A stretch of DNA of 64,000 nt from CAKSST01 sp045535505 (GCA_045535505.1 JAZSLU010000023.1:1-64000); one strand, 5' to 3'. Positions 7,703-15,510 are shown, counted from the stretch's first letter. Program-made: numbers and translations. Notes: generated by a model from the letters alone, not told the origin.

Positions 7703-9565
7703 TTGAAAAAGAAACGTTTAAAAATATTAATGATAGAGGTTGTAATTCTTCTGCTGATATTGACGGTTGAAATCTCGGTTTTTATGTCTTCTACAATTGT
7801 CAATTTTTCAAGCAAACCCATTTCAATTTTACAAAACACCGAAAATATGACGGTTATAGGTTATGAAGTTTCGGGCAGTACATATACTCCTGACTCTCGA
7901 AATCCACATATCGAATTTACCGATATCGGCAAAAACGTACGCTCAGTTTATGTGGTATTTTCTAACCGCGTTTATTCTATACCCCAATACGAGCTTTATT
8001 ATGCTAACGACGGAAAATTTAACCAAGAAAACAAGCTTGAAGGAAATATATCTTTTGGCACAGAAAAATTGCTTATAAATTTACCTGAAGGTGAGTTTGA
8101 TGATATCCGTATTGATATAGACGGCAAATTTACAATTTCAGACGTTTTTGTTAGTGATGCTACTGCCACTGCAAAAAGAGAAATCACCTATTCTTTTGGT
8201 ATTGAACGTGTGCTTCTTTTAATGATGCTTTCTGTAATTTGCGTGTTTATGTTCATGCATTGGTTCTCATCACCTAAAGGAGAAAAGCGCTTAAGCGGAT
8301 ATGAACTTGCATTTTGTGTTTTTTGCTTTGGTTTTTATTTTTTGTGGGCAATATCACAAGGTTATAACTATGCCAACGAATCCGAATGTTATAATGTGAC
8401 TCGTTTTATTTTTGACAACGGTCATTTGCCGGTAAGGTCTTCTCTTTTGTCAAGCGTTGGTTATTCAAACGCACACTTCCCCACCGTGCTTACCAACCAG
8501 TTGGGTTATGTTTTTATGAAAGTAACATCATCCTTCTCTCTTGATAACAGAATGTTGTTACTTGCCGCCAGAATGGTGAGTGTTGTTGGCGCAACCGGTG
8601 CAGTGTATTTTGTTGTAAAAACCACCAAACTTTGTTTTAAATCACCTGCACGTTGGATTTTTATTTTTGCTTTTGCCTTTATGCCGCAGTTAGCATTCCT
8701 TGCGAGTTATTGCAACAATATGATAGTTTGTGTTTTAGGTGTTGCGATGATTATTTACGCCTGGGTAAGCGGCATTCACTACAACTGGCGTATTAAAAGC
8801 TGTCTTATCCTCTGCCTTGGTTTAAGTGTATGTGCACTTTCATCATATTACAGTTGTTCTTGGATATTGGCCAGCGCATTTGTTTTTATTACAACATATC
8901 TTTACAAAAACTCAAAAAACGGCAAAGGACTTTTGAAAAAGGGTTTGATAATTGTTGTTCCAACCCTTGTGCTTGTAGCATATAATTTTATAAGACATAT
9001 TTCAATTTATAAAGATATGTTTGGTTTTAAAACCGCTTTATATTTTAACGAATTGTTTGCAACCGAAAAAATGCCCGCTTCTTTTTCACAAAGCGGAATG
9101 TCATTTTTCGAAATGCTGTTTAACCGCAAATGGATATCAAGTTCCATAAAAGGCTTTGTTGGTGTTTTCGGCAAACAAAACGTCTATTGTTCTGTAATAA
9201 TATACAACTTTGTTATTATGTTCTTCATTATAGGCACTGTCGGGGTTGCAATTAAACTTATAAGCGACCACAAAAACCGAAAATTCCAAAAGACGAACAC
9301 TTTATTTAATATAGGCATATTCGGTGCAGCGGCAATAACAATTTTGGCTTATGTAATAAACAGTTATTGCTCCGCTTTCAAGCCCAGCGCAATTTGCTTA
9401 TACCCCGCTTTTGCATCAATTGTTTACTTTGCGGCTTTAGGTTATGACAAAATTTTGCAACTATTTAAAAAGACCGAATATAAATATTCCGCTATTTCTG
9501 CAATTTGCGCCGTAATAATAGCCGTATCGTTCTATTCGTTCTATTTCGTATATCTACATTCATAA
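7703..9565 (+). CDS. Large polytopic membrane protein, GT-C glycosyltransferase-like
   Basis: A 620-residue protein with one N-terminal membrane helix, an extracytoplasmic beta-rich domain of about 130 residues (residues ~30-165), then about 10-11 further helices. This arrangement resembles GT-C type membrane glycosyltransferases and DUF2142-like proteins, which use polyprenyl-phosphate sugars on the outer face. An acidic motif after the second helix (YNYANESECYN) could be the catalytic loop. The function is not certain. TTG at 7703 is preferred, 8 bases after GGGG; the GTG at 7694 lies inside that ribosome-binding site. Own promoter and terminator, so monocistronic. Confidence 0.65.
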   Translation: MKKKRLKILMIEVVILLLILTVEISVFMSSTIVNFSSKPISILQNTENMTVIGYEVSGSTYTPDSRNPHIEFTDIGKNVRSVYVVFSNRVYSIPQYELYYANDGKFNQENKLEGNISFGTEKLLINLPEGEFDDIRIDIDGKFTISDVFVSDATATAKREITYSFGIERVLLLMMLSVICVFMFMHWFSSPKGEKRLSGYELAFCVFCFGFYFLWAISQGYNYANESECYNVTRFIFDNGHLPVRSSLLSSVGYSNAHFPTVLTNQLGYVFMKVTSSFSLDNRMLLLAARMVSVVGATGAVYFVVKTTKLCFKSPARWIFIFAFAFMPQLAFLASYCNNMIVCVLGVAMIIYAWVSGIHYNWRIKSCLILCLGLSVCALSSYYSCSWILASAFVFITTYLYKNSKNGKGLLKKGLIIVVPTLVLVAYNFIRHISIYKDMFGFKTALYFNELFATEKMPASFSQSGMSFFEMLFNRKWISSSIKGFVGVFGKQNVYCSVIIYNFVIMFFIIGTVGVAIKLISDHKNRKFQKTNTLFNIGIFGAAAITILAYVINSYCSAFKPSAICLYPAFASIVYFAALGYDKILQLFKKTEYKYSAISAICAVIIAVSFYSFYFVYLHS

Positions 9566-9571
9566 CAAATT

Positions 9572-9607
9572 AAAAAAAGCAGGATTTTTTAAAAATCCTG
9601 CTTTTTT
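9572..9607. terminator. Bidirectional terminator
   Basis: AAAAAGCAGGATTTTT and its complement form a long perfect stem with T-runs on both strands. It separates the GT-C-like gene from the convergent sugar-isomerase operon. Confidence 0.85.
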
Positions 9608-9622
9608 GTTATCTGTTCGGTT

Positions 9623-10447
9623 TTATTTTATAAATCCTCTAACCTGTTCAACCATTTCACCTACGCGGTCTTTGGGCACGGTATGTTCAATAGCATAATA
9701 TCCGTCATATCCAAACTTTTGAAGCATATCAACAATATTTTCTACGCCTACGTCGCCCTGTTCCAGCTCTGTGGAGTGCATATATCTGCCGTTTATGGTT
9801 TTAAGACCTAACCCATTGTCGTTTTCGTCGGTCAGTTTAACGTCTTTAAGATGAGCATGAGCAAAGCGGTCTGCAAATATTTTTACATAATCTTCCATTG
9901 TTTCTTCGGCTTGATATATATTTCCAAAGTCTGCCACTAAACCAATATTGCGGTTTGCGGCATCCAACAAATTTTCTACACCCTTGATGCCGTTAAACAA
10001 AAAGCCTTGTTCTTCAACAAGTGTGCGTATTCCCTTTTGCTCACAATAATCATATATTTCTTGAGCGGCGCTAACGCCTTTTTTGAAAAATTCCTTGCTG
10101 TATGGCACAACATTTATAGGGTCGCGATAATCGTTCGCAATTGTGTGATGTACGTAAGGTGAGCCCAAAATTTCGGCAACGTCGGCATAACCTTTCAGGC
10201 GCTCCATTCTTTCGGCACTGTCTTGACCTACAAGATTAATAAAAACCGAAAAGCACGGAAAAATCACACCTTTCGAATCGGCATATTCTTTTATGCGCTT
10301 TGCATGTTCTTTGTCAGGCTGTTTTAAATCAAAACTTGATAAACCTTCAACTGCATACAACCCATACTCGACAGCTAAATCAATCATCTCAAAATAGGTT
10401 TTAACATCTGGGTATGGACGTGTGTAAAAACAAACTTTTTCTTTCAT
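9623..10447 (-). CDS. Sugar phosphate isomerase/epimerase-like TIM-barrel protein
   Basis: A 274-residue protein of the xylose-isomerase-like/AP endonuclease 2 family. Likely metal ligands are Glu in RTLVEEQG, Asp in GLVADFGN, His in AHAHLKD and Glu near the end in YYAIEHT; together they form the usual divalent-metal site of these isomerases and epimerases. Substrates in this family range from inosose and tagatose to hydroxypyruvate, and cannot be assigned from sequence. It is last in an operon reading leftward: cupin, nitroreductase, TIGR04076 protein, isomerase. Confidence 0.8.
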   Translation of the reverse strand: MKEKVCFYTRPYPDVKTYFEMIDLAVEYGLYAVEGLSSFDLKQPDKEHAKRIKEYADSKGVIFPCFSVFINLVGQDSAERMERLKGYADVAEILGSPYVHHTIANDYRDPINVVPYSKEFFKKGVSAAQEIYDYCEQKGIRTLVEEQGFLFNGIKGVENLLDAANRNIGLVADFGNIYQAEETMEDYVKIFADRFAHAHLKDVKLTDENDNGLGLKTINGRYMHSTELEQGDVGVENIVDMLQKFGYDGYYAIEHTVPKDRVGEMVEQVRGFIK

Positions 10448-10490
10448 TTTTTCTTTCTCGCTTTCGTAAATTGTTTTTTAAATTTTTATA

Positions 10491-10796
10491 TCATTCTATC
10501 ACTGTTTCGAGCAAAAAACTTACCGGACGAAAACCATCGTTACAAGAAATCATTGCCGACTTTTCGTTTTTCATCCAACCGTCAAAAAAGTTTCCCCCGC
10601 CAAGAGCTAACTCTAATACAAACTCTCTCATGCTTTGCCAAGCGCTGTCACATAGATTTTGCGGTTTTTGTGCGTCAACACTCAAAAACGTTTGACCCTC
10701 AATTATTTCGCAAGCGTGTTCTATCGGGTTTTCATACTTTTCAATCAAATCACTGTGACATACCTTTCGCAAGGCTGTTATTTTAACCTTGTACAT
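10491..10796 (-). CDS. TIGR04076 family small protein
   Basis: A 101-residue protein matching the TIGR04076 pattern: N-terminal strand YKVKITALRKV, a central EGQTF, then LCDSAWQSMREFV, the GGG turn, and C-terminal MISCNDGFRPVSFLLE. The family is widespread in anaerobes; its function is unknown. The ATG at 10796 is preferred, 6 bases after AGGTG; the GTG at 10805 overlaps that site. It overlaps the 3' end of the nitroreductase gene by 14 bases, which implies coupled translation. Confidence 0.8.
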   Translation of the reverse strand: MYKVKITALRKVCHSDLIEKYENPIEHACEIIEGQTFLSVDAQKPQNLCDSAWQSMREFVLELALGGGNFFDGWMKNEKSAMISCNDGFRPVSFLLETVIE

Positions 10797-11331
10797 CATA
10801 TTCACCTATGGTTGTAACAAGCTCATCAAGGCTTTTGCGGCTTTTGTTTCTCAAGCTGTCACTCCGGTTTGCATAACCCAGAGTTATAATAAGCCTAATT
10901 TTATCTTTTATCCCGCAAATTTGTTTTGCTTTGTTTTCATCAAACCAACCGATTATACAGGTGCCAAGCCCTTGTGCTGTCGCCTGGGCAGTTATATAAG
11001 CACTAACAATGCCGATATCTATTGAGCGGTAATCGTTATCCATTAACTTTGCAGCCCTGCTTGCAGTGACACCTTGTGATTTTTCAGAAATCACAAGCAT
11101 AACATTTGCATCACGGGCAAACTTGTTTAACCCTGTTTTTTGTGCCGCAAGAGCAAGTTGCTTTGCTTTTTCACCTTTGCATACCGTTATGTGATAAGGC
11201 TGTGAATTACACGCAGAGGGTGCTAACCTTGCCGCTTGTAAAATTGCATCGATTTTTTCCTGTTCAACACTTTTTGTGCTGTCATAGTTTCGGCAAGACT
11301 GCCTGTTTTTTGCTATATCAATAAAGTTCAT
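10783..11331 (-). CDS. Nitroreductase family protein
   Basis: A 182-residue FMN-dependent oxidoreductase of the nitroreductase fold. It shows the N-terminal NRQSCRNYDSTKSV that binds the FMN phosphate, the helix APSACNSQPYHI, a central DIGIVSAYITAQATAQGLGTCIIG, and C-terminal LIITLGYAN. These enzymes reduce nitro compounds, quinones or enones with NAD(P)H, usually as dimers; the natural substrate is unknown. It lies 9 bases after the cupin gene in the same operon. Confidence 0.88.
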   Translation of the reverse strand: MNFIDIAKNRQSCRNYDSTKSVEQEKIDAILQAARLAPSACNSQPYHITVCKGEKAKQLALAAQKTGLNKFARDANVMLVISEKSQGVTASRAAKLMDNDYRSIDIGIVSAYITAQATAQGLGTCIIGWFDENKAKQICGIKDKIRLIITLGYANRSDSLRNKSRKSLDELVTTIGEYDVQG

Positions 11332-11340
11332 AAAATCACC

Positions 11341-11658
11341 TTACTGTTGCGGCACAACCGCAAAAAATACTAAATTTTCGTTTGTATCATTTATAAAGGT
11401 GTGCGACTGTCCCTTTTTACAATAATGTACGTTACCCGCCTTTAAGCGTTGCTCTTGTCCTTCAAGAATCATTGTGCCCTCACCCGACAAAACGTATATG
11501 ACCTCGCTTGAAGTTTCATGACAATGCAAACCGATTGAACAACCCGGCTCTAAAACACCTTTTAAAATTTTATTTTTATCATCGGCAAACATATCGGCAC
11601 GAAAGATGCCATTGCCGCCGTGAAAATTAGGCAAATCTTTTTTCTCAAAATTAAGCAT
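11341..11658 (-). CDS. Single-domain cupin protein
   Basis: A 105-residue protein that is one cupin barrel. Metal-ligand positions are visible in GLHCHETSSEVIYVLSGEG (motif 1: two His and a Glu) and the later His in GQSHTFIND (motif 2). Function is unassigned; small cupins in such operons often bind metals or small metabolites. It is the first gene of the leftward operon and starts with AAAGGAG eleven bases before ATG. Confidence 0.85.
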   Translation of the reverse strand: MLNFEKKDLPNFHGGNGIFRADMFADDKNKILKGVLEPGCSIGLHCHETSSEVIYVLSGEGTMILEGQEQRLKAGNVHYCKKGQSHTFINDTNENLVFFAVVPQQ

Positions 11659-11703
11659 ATTCAGCCACGCTCCTTTAACACTTTCATTTTAACACACATA
11701 CAC

Positions 11704-11735
11704 AAAAAAAGACAGAAAAATTTTTCTGTCTTTTT
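11704..11735. terminator. Terminator downstream of 6S RNA
   Basis: Perfect palindrome AAAGACAGAAAAA/TTTTTCTGTCTTT, with a T-run for the minus-strand transcript of 6S RNA. It is AT-rich but long. Confidence 0.75.
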
Positions 11736-11763
11736 GTTTTGCTGTGCATAAATTAAATTTAAT

Positions 11764-11957
11764 ACTCCCACCCTGCCGTAATGGGCCTGTTAAATAACCT
11801 GTTTTTGTGTACAGGTGGGTGTCGTCCCAACGGTTTTGCGCTCCCTTCGTCCGCTCGTACAAGCGGGAGGTCTGCCGGACCCGCCGTCGGAGAGGCGACT
11901 CCCTATAATATACTTGTAGGGTTATAATGGCAACCATACGCGAACAGGGCAGGAAGT
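11764..11957 (-). ncRNA. ssrS: 6S RNA
   Basis: About 194 bases that bind and inhibit sigma-A RNA polymerase in stationary phase. The 5' and 3' ends pair (ACTTCC with GGGAGT and CCCTG with CAGGG) to give the closing stem. The 5' side has CCCTGTTCGC, the 3' side GGGACGACACCCACCTG followed by an AACAGG/CCTGTT-type hairpin. These features match the layout of E. coli 6S RNA (TGTTCGC near the 5' end; GCGACGACACATTCACCTTG on the 3' side). The open reading frame across this stretch is not real. It begins 12 bases after the DUF1292 stop codon, so it may be processed from that transcript or have a promoter inside it. A terminator follows. Confidence 0.85.
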
Positions 11958-11968
11958 AAAAAGCAAAA

Positions 11969-12268
11969 TTATTTTTCGTCTATTTCAAATTTATCTGCAA
12001 GACGGTCAATAAAAGCATCGGCAACCGAATCATATTCATCGTCGTCCATAATTTCTTCAAAATATTCCTCGCCGTTTTCCTCTTTAACCGTAACAATAAC
12101 AAGTTCGCCGCTATCATCAAGAATTTTTTGCGGGTCATCATACACAGGCAAAAGCGCAAGATAGCGTGCTTCGTCGGTTTCTATTGCATCAAGCACCTCA
12201 AAGGTGTACTCTTTTCCGTCATCGTCAGAAAGGGTTACTATATCGGGATTATAATCTTCCATTTTCAA
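11969..12268 (-). CDS. DUF1292 family protein (YrzB-like)
   Basis: A 99-residue very acidic cytoplasmic protein: DIVTLSDDDGKEYTFEVLDAIETDEARYLALLPV, a middle rich in Asp/Glu, and YFEEIMDDDEYDSVADAFIDRL. This is the DUF1292 pattern, common in Firmicutes and of unknown function. A GGAGG site precedes the ATG, and a sigma-A promoter is found just upstream. 6S RNA follows directly. Confidence 0.85.
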   Translation of the reverse strand: MKMEDYNPDIVTLSDDDGKEYTFEVLDAIETDEARYLALLPVYDDPQKILDDSGELVIVTVKEENGEEYFEEIMDDDEYDSVADAFIDRLADKFEIDEK

Positions 12269-12292
12269 ATGCCTCCTTCAAGTATTATATAC

Positions 12293-12321
12293 ATTTTAAC
12301 CTCTTTATATATAATAGTCAA
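12293..12321 (-). promoter_or_regulatory. Sigma-A promoter for DUF1292 gene (and perhaps 6S RNA)
   Basis: On the minus strand TTGACT, 17 bases, TAAAAT, about 25 bases upstream of the DUF1292 start. It is divergent from the promoter at 12397. Confidence 0.65.
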
Positions 12322-12396
12322 TAAAAAAAGTTTTAGGATTTTTTGCCGATGTTAATAAGTTATGTTAAAAATATACAAAAAATTTTAACTTTTTAC

Positions 12397-12425
12397 TTGA
12401 CATTTGTGCAAATGTATGCTATATT
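12397..12425 (+). promoter_or_regulatory. Strong sigma-A promoter for an uncharacterised RNA
   Basis: TTGACA, 17-base spacer, TATATT. It is one mismatch from consensus and points into a 300-base stretch with no convincing protein gene. Predicted start of transcription near 12432. Confidence 0.75.
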
Positions 12426-12431
12426 AAAGAT

Positions 12432-12733
12432 GCAAAAACAAATTCTCCTTAATTTTTAGTCAAAATTCAAACAGAAAGGGGCTGGACCCGATGCAGAGCG
12501 AATCACAACATTTTGGCGACAGCCAAAAAATAAATTGAAAGGCGTGAGTCCAAAAATTTATTAAATTTTCTGTTTGACATTTTTCATTTTCTGTTCGTTC
12601 CAAATAATTAAAGATATGGTGATTCCAATGTACTAAGTTCCTCTCTTAATAAAAAATTTAAGATGGTGAGTCCGATGTACGATTAACAAACCAAAAAAAT
12701 GACCGCTTTGGCAAAAGCCAAAGCGGTTTTCTA
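12432..12733 (+). ncRNA. Candidate novel small RNA with repeated GTGAGTCC-type motifs
   Basis: The unit has a near-consensus promoter at one end and an intrinsic terminator at the other, giving an RNA of about 300 bases. It holds two close copies of an 18-base motif, ATGGTGATTCCAATGTAC (12616-12633) and ATGGTGAGTCCGATGTAC (12663-12680), 16 of 18 identical. A partial copy shares GTGAGTCC (12544-12551), and a fainter one GGACCCGATG (12484-12493). There is a hairpin TTTTGGC/GCCAAAA at 12511-12528 and two pyrimidine tracts that could pair with ribosome-binding sites. The motifs could be read as tiny reading frames (MVIPMY, MVSPMYD). I do not recognise a known RNA family. The alternative is an unexpressed decayed region, but promoter, terminator and repeats together argue against that. 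Confidence 0.55.
12692..12733. terminator. Bidirectional terminator, small RNA / thrS
   Basis: ACCGCTTTGGC, AAAA loop, GCCAAAGCGGT, followed by TTTTCT on the plus strand and by an AT-rich T-run on the minus strand. It ends both the candidate small RNA and thrS. Confidence 0.9.
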
Positions 12734-12742
12734 TTAAATATT

Positions 12743-14506
12743 TTATGCTTTTTGAGCAATTTCCTCGGCAAGTTTTAAAGCAAACTCTTGGGCTGACATA
12801 CTACCTAAATCGCCCTTATCGCGTGAGCGTACGGATACTGCTGATGCTTCGACCTCTTTATCTCCTGCAACCAGCATATAAGGCACTTTTTCAAGCTGTG
12901 CCTGACGAATCTTGAATCCGATTTTTTCGTTTCTATCGTCAATTTCACAGCGGATGCCTTTTTCTTCAAGCAAAGACTTTACCGTCTGCATATATTCGGC
13001 ATGACGGTCTGCAATGGGCAAAAGCTTAACCTGCACAGGTGCCAACCAAGCAGGGAATTTGCCGGCATAATGCTCTATTAAAATACCTATAAACCTTTCA
13101 ATAGAGCCAAATACCACACGGTGAATCATAATGGGACGGTGTTTTGCAGAATCTGCGCCGGTATATTCAGCCTCAAAGCGTAAGGGCAGTTGGAAGTCAA
13201 GCTGAATTGTGCCGCACTGCCAAGTACGTCCTATAGAGTCTTCAAGATGGAAGTCAATCTTGGGACCATAGAATGCACCGTCACCCTCATTAACCACATA
13301 TGGCATTTGCATTTCTTCCAATGCGGTTTTTAAGCCATTTGTTGCCATATCCCAATCTTCAACAGAGCCAAGATGGTCTTCAGGCATTGTCGAGAGTTCA
13401 ACGTGATATTTAAATCCAAAGAGATTGTAAACCTCATCAATTATTCTAACAACGCCTTTTATTTCATCGGCAATCTGGTCGCGTGTCATAAAGATATGAG
13501 CGTCATCCTGTGTAAAACAACGAACACGCATTAATCCATGCAACTCGCCCGATTTTTCGTGGCGGTGAACAAGACCAAGCTCACCCAATCTTAAAGGCAG
13601 GTCTTTGTATGAACGAGGTTGCATTTTGTAAACAAGCATACCGCCCGGACAGTTCATAGGTTTAACCGCAAAAGCGTTCTCATCAATTTCCGTTGTGTAC
13701 ATATTTGCTTTGTAGTGACCCCAGTGGCCTGAAGTTTCCCAAAGCTGACGGTTAAGCAACATCGGAGTGCTTATTTCGTGATAGCCCTCACGTGTGTGAA
13801 TCTGACGCCAAAAATCAATAAGGGTGTTTTTAAGTATCATTCCCTTAGGCAAAAAGAAAGGAAAACCGGGTCCCTCTTCCATCATTGCAAAAAGTTGTAA
13901 TTCTTTGCCAAGTTTGCGATGGTCACGCTTTTTAGCTTCTTCAATTCGCTCAAGATAGGTTGCGAGGTCATCTTTTGAAGCGAATGCTGTGCCGTAAATA
14001 CGGGTAAGCATTTTGTTTTTCTCGCTACCGCGCCAATAAGCACCTGCAACACTTGTAAGCTTGAACGCCTTAACAGCAGAGGTATAACTTACATGAGGAC
14101 CTGCACACAAATCAATGAAATCGCCTTGCTTAAAGAAGGAAAGTTCTTCATCTTCGGGCAGGTCGTTAATAAGCTCAACCTTGTAAGGCTCACCCTGCTC
14201 ATTCATCAAAGCAATACCTTCCTCGCGAGAAAGCGTAAAACGCTCTAACTTGAGGTTTTCTTTTGTAATTTTTTTCATTTCTGCTTCGAGCGCAGCAAGG
14301 TCATCCTCGGTAAATGGGCGCTCGCAGTCAAAGTCATAATAAAATCCGTCTTTAATTGCGGGGCCTATAGCAAGTTTTGTGTTTGGGAAAAGGCGTTTAA
14401 CCGCTTGTGCCAAAACGTGAGATGCGGTGTGGCGCAAAGCATTTCTGCCAATTTCATCCTCAAAGGTGCATTCTTGTACTGCTCCATCGTGAAAAATAAC
14501 CTTCAT
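12743..14506 (-). CDS. thrS: Threonyl-tRNA synthetase, form without TGS domain
   Basis: ThrRS charges tRNA-Thr and edits mis-charged serine. The 587-residue protein has the editing domain (RHTASHVLAQAV, CAGPHV), then the class II catalytic core with zinc ligands Cys in MNCPGGM, His in FTQDDAHIF and His in PIMIHRVVFGS, and a C-terminal anticodon domain (VKLLPIADRHAEY). It lacks the ~60-residue N-terminal TGS domain of the usual ~640-residue form; the editing motif begins about 25 residues after the start. No upstream start can supply it, because the T-box terminator lies directly before the gene. Translation starts at the ATG after GAGGAAG. Confidence 0.95.
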   Translation of the reverse strand: MKVIFHDGAVQECTFEDEIGRNALRHTASHVLAQAVKRLFPNTKLAIGPAIKDGFYYDFDCERPFTEDDLAALEAEMKKITKENLKLERFTLSREEGIALMNEQGEPYKVELINDLPEDEELSFFKQGDFIDLCAGPHVSYTSAVKAFKLTSVAGAYWRGSEKNKMLTRIYGTAFASKDDLATYLERIEEAKKRDHRKLGKELQLFAMMEEGPGFPFFLPKGMILKNTLIDFWRQIHTREGYHEISTPMLLNRQLWETSGHWGHYKANMYTTEIDENAFAVKPMNCPGGMLVYKMQPRSYKDLPLRLGELGLVHRHEKSGELHGLMRVRCFTQDDAHIFMTRDQIADEIKGVVRIIDEVYNLFGFKYHVELSTMPEDHLGSVEDWDMATNGLKTALEEMQMPYVVNEGDGAFYGPKIDFHLEDSIGRTWQCGTIQLDFQLPLRFEAEYTGADSAKHRPIMIHRVVFGSIERFIGILIEHYAGKFPAWLAPVQVKLLPIADRHAEYMQTVKSLLEEKGIRCEIDDRNEKIGFKIRQAQLEKVPYMLVAGDKEVEASAVSVRSRDKGDLGSMSAQEFALKLAEEIAQKA

Positions 14507-14552
14507 TTTTCTTTCTTCCTCTCATATTGAAATGTTTTGTTTAGATGGTTTT

Positions 14553-14806
14553 GCAAAAAAATAAAACCCTCAAAGCAATAAAAACATATTGCTTCAAGGG
14601 TGCTTTTGCACGGTTCCACCTTGATGTTTAACTTTTAAAAACAAACCTTTAACGCAGGCGATACGTTCCTTTTTGTTACCAAAGGACACTCAAAGGCGGT
14701 TTTCTCACCACTCTTTTTAAAACGGCTTTCAGCCTATGACCGTTTCTCTCTTATAAAAAGCAGTATATTGGCAATACTCTTTCCTTTTTCAACGCTTTAA
14801 CATATC
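14553..14806 (-). promoter_or_regulatory. T-box riboswitch leader of thrS
   Basis: The leader has the T-box sequence AAGGTGGAACCGTG (14622 to 14609 on the minus strand). It is followed by an intrinsic terminator with stem CCCTTGAAGCAAT/ATTGCTTTGAGGG and a T-rich tail (14600 to 14553). The 5' part forms a stem I starting near 14752. A candidate specifier triplet ACC (Thr) lies at 14700 to 14698 on the 3' side; I am less sure of that detail. Uncharged tRNA-Thr should pair with specifier and T-box and prevent termination, raising thrS expression during threonine starvation. Confidence 0.92.
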
Positions 14807-14812
14807 AATTAT

Positions 14813-14841
14813 ATAATATATTCTAAAATGTAAAATGTCAA
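14813..14841 (-). promoter_or_regulatory. Sigma-A promoter of T-box/thrS
   Basis: On the minus strand TTGACA, 17 bases, TATTAT, placed so that transcription starts near 14806 at the 5' end of the T-box leader. Confidence 0.75.
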
Positions 14842-14895
14842 GTTTTATATTGTATAAGGCTGACGGTTGTGATAAAATGCAAATTGGTGGTATAT

Positions 14896-15501
14896 ATGTT
14901 ATTTAAGAACAAAAAAATATTTAAAGGCTCAAGTTACGATTTTATGTTGGTGGGTCTAGGTAACCCCGGCAAAAAATACGAAGCAACCCGTCATAACTGC
15001 GGTTTTTTAATGCTTGATATTTTTTGTCAGCGCCATCATGTCAAAATAACAAAGGCAAAATTTCAGTCGCTTATCGGCGAATGCACGGTTTCGGGCAAAC
15101 GTATTTTGCTTGTAAAACCTCAAACCTTTATGAACAATTCAGGCATTGCTGTTAAAGCGGCTATGGATTTTTATAAAATTGCACCCGAAAATATTATTGT
15201 TGCTTTTGATGACATTTCGCTCGAGCCGGGCAAAATAAGAATGCGCCGAAAAGGCACAGACGGCGGCCACAATGGTATTAAGAGCATTATAAGCCACATA
15301 AACTCACAAAACTTTCCCCGCATAAAAATTGGTGTCGGTGCAAAGCCCACACCCGAGTGGGACCTTGCTAACTGGGTTTTATCTTGTTTTGATAAAAAAG
15401 ATTTACCTGCCGTTAAAGACAGTTTTGAAAAAGCGGCTGATGCGGCGGAATGTATTTTTACACAATCAATTGATGTTGCGATGAATAAATATAACAGTTA
15501 G
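14896..15501 (+). CDS. pth: Peptidyl-tRNA hydrolase
   Basis: Pth releases peptides from tRNA that has fallen off ribosomes. The 201-residue protein has the family signature LVGLGNPGKKYEATRHNCGF with catalytic His and the conserved Asn, then KPQTFMNNSG, and VAFDDISLEPGKIRMRRKGTDGGHNG with the catalytic Asp. ATG at 14896 (with GGTGGT just before) is preferred to the GTG at 14869. Even so, about 17 residues precede the usual start of the fold (FMLVGLGNPG), an unusual but modest extension. mfd follows 9 bases later, as in many Firmicutes. Confidence 0.93.
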   Translation: MLFKNKKIFKGSSYDFMLVGLGNPGKKYEATRHNCGFLMLDIFCQRHHVKITKAKFQSLIGECTVSGKRILLVKPQTFMNNSGIAVKAAMDFYKIAPENIIVAFDDISLEPGKIRMRRKGTDGGHNGIKSIISHINSQNFPRIKIGVGAKPTPEWDLANWVLSCFDKKDLPAVKDSFEKAADAAECIFTQSIDVAMNKYNS

Positions 15502-15510
15502 GATATATTA

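Noticed and set aside
11689..11937. A reading frame of 82 residues on the minus strand
   Set aside because: It lies across 6S RNA and its terminator, has no ribosome-binding site and no protein-like composition.
12574..12610. Second TTGACA inside the candidate small RNA as an internal promoter
   Set aside because: No -10-like hexamer at 16-18 bases; the nearest AT-rich stretch is about 25 bases away.
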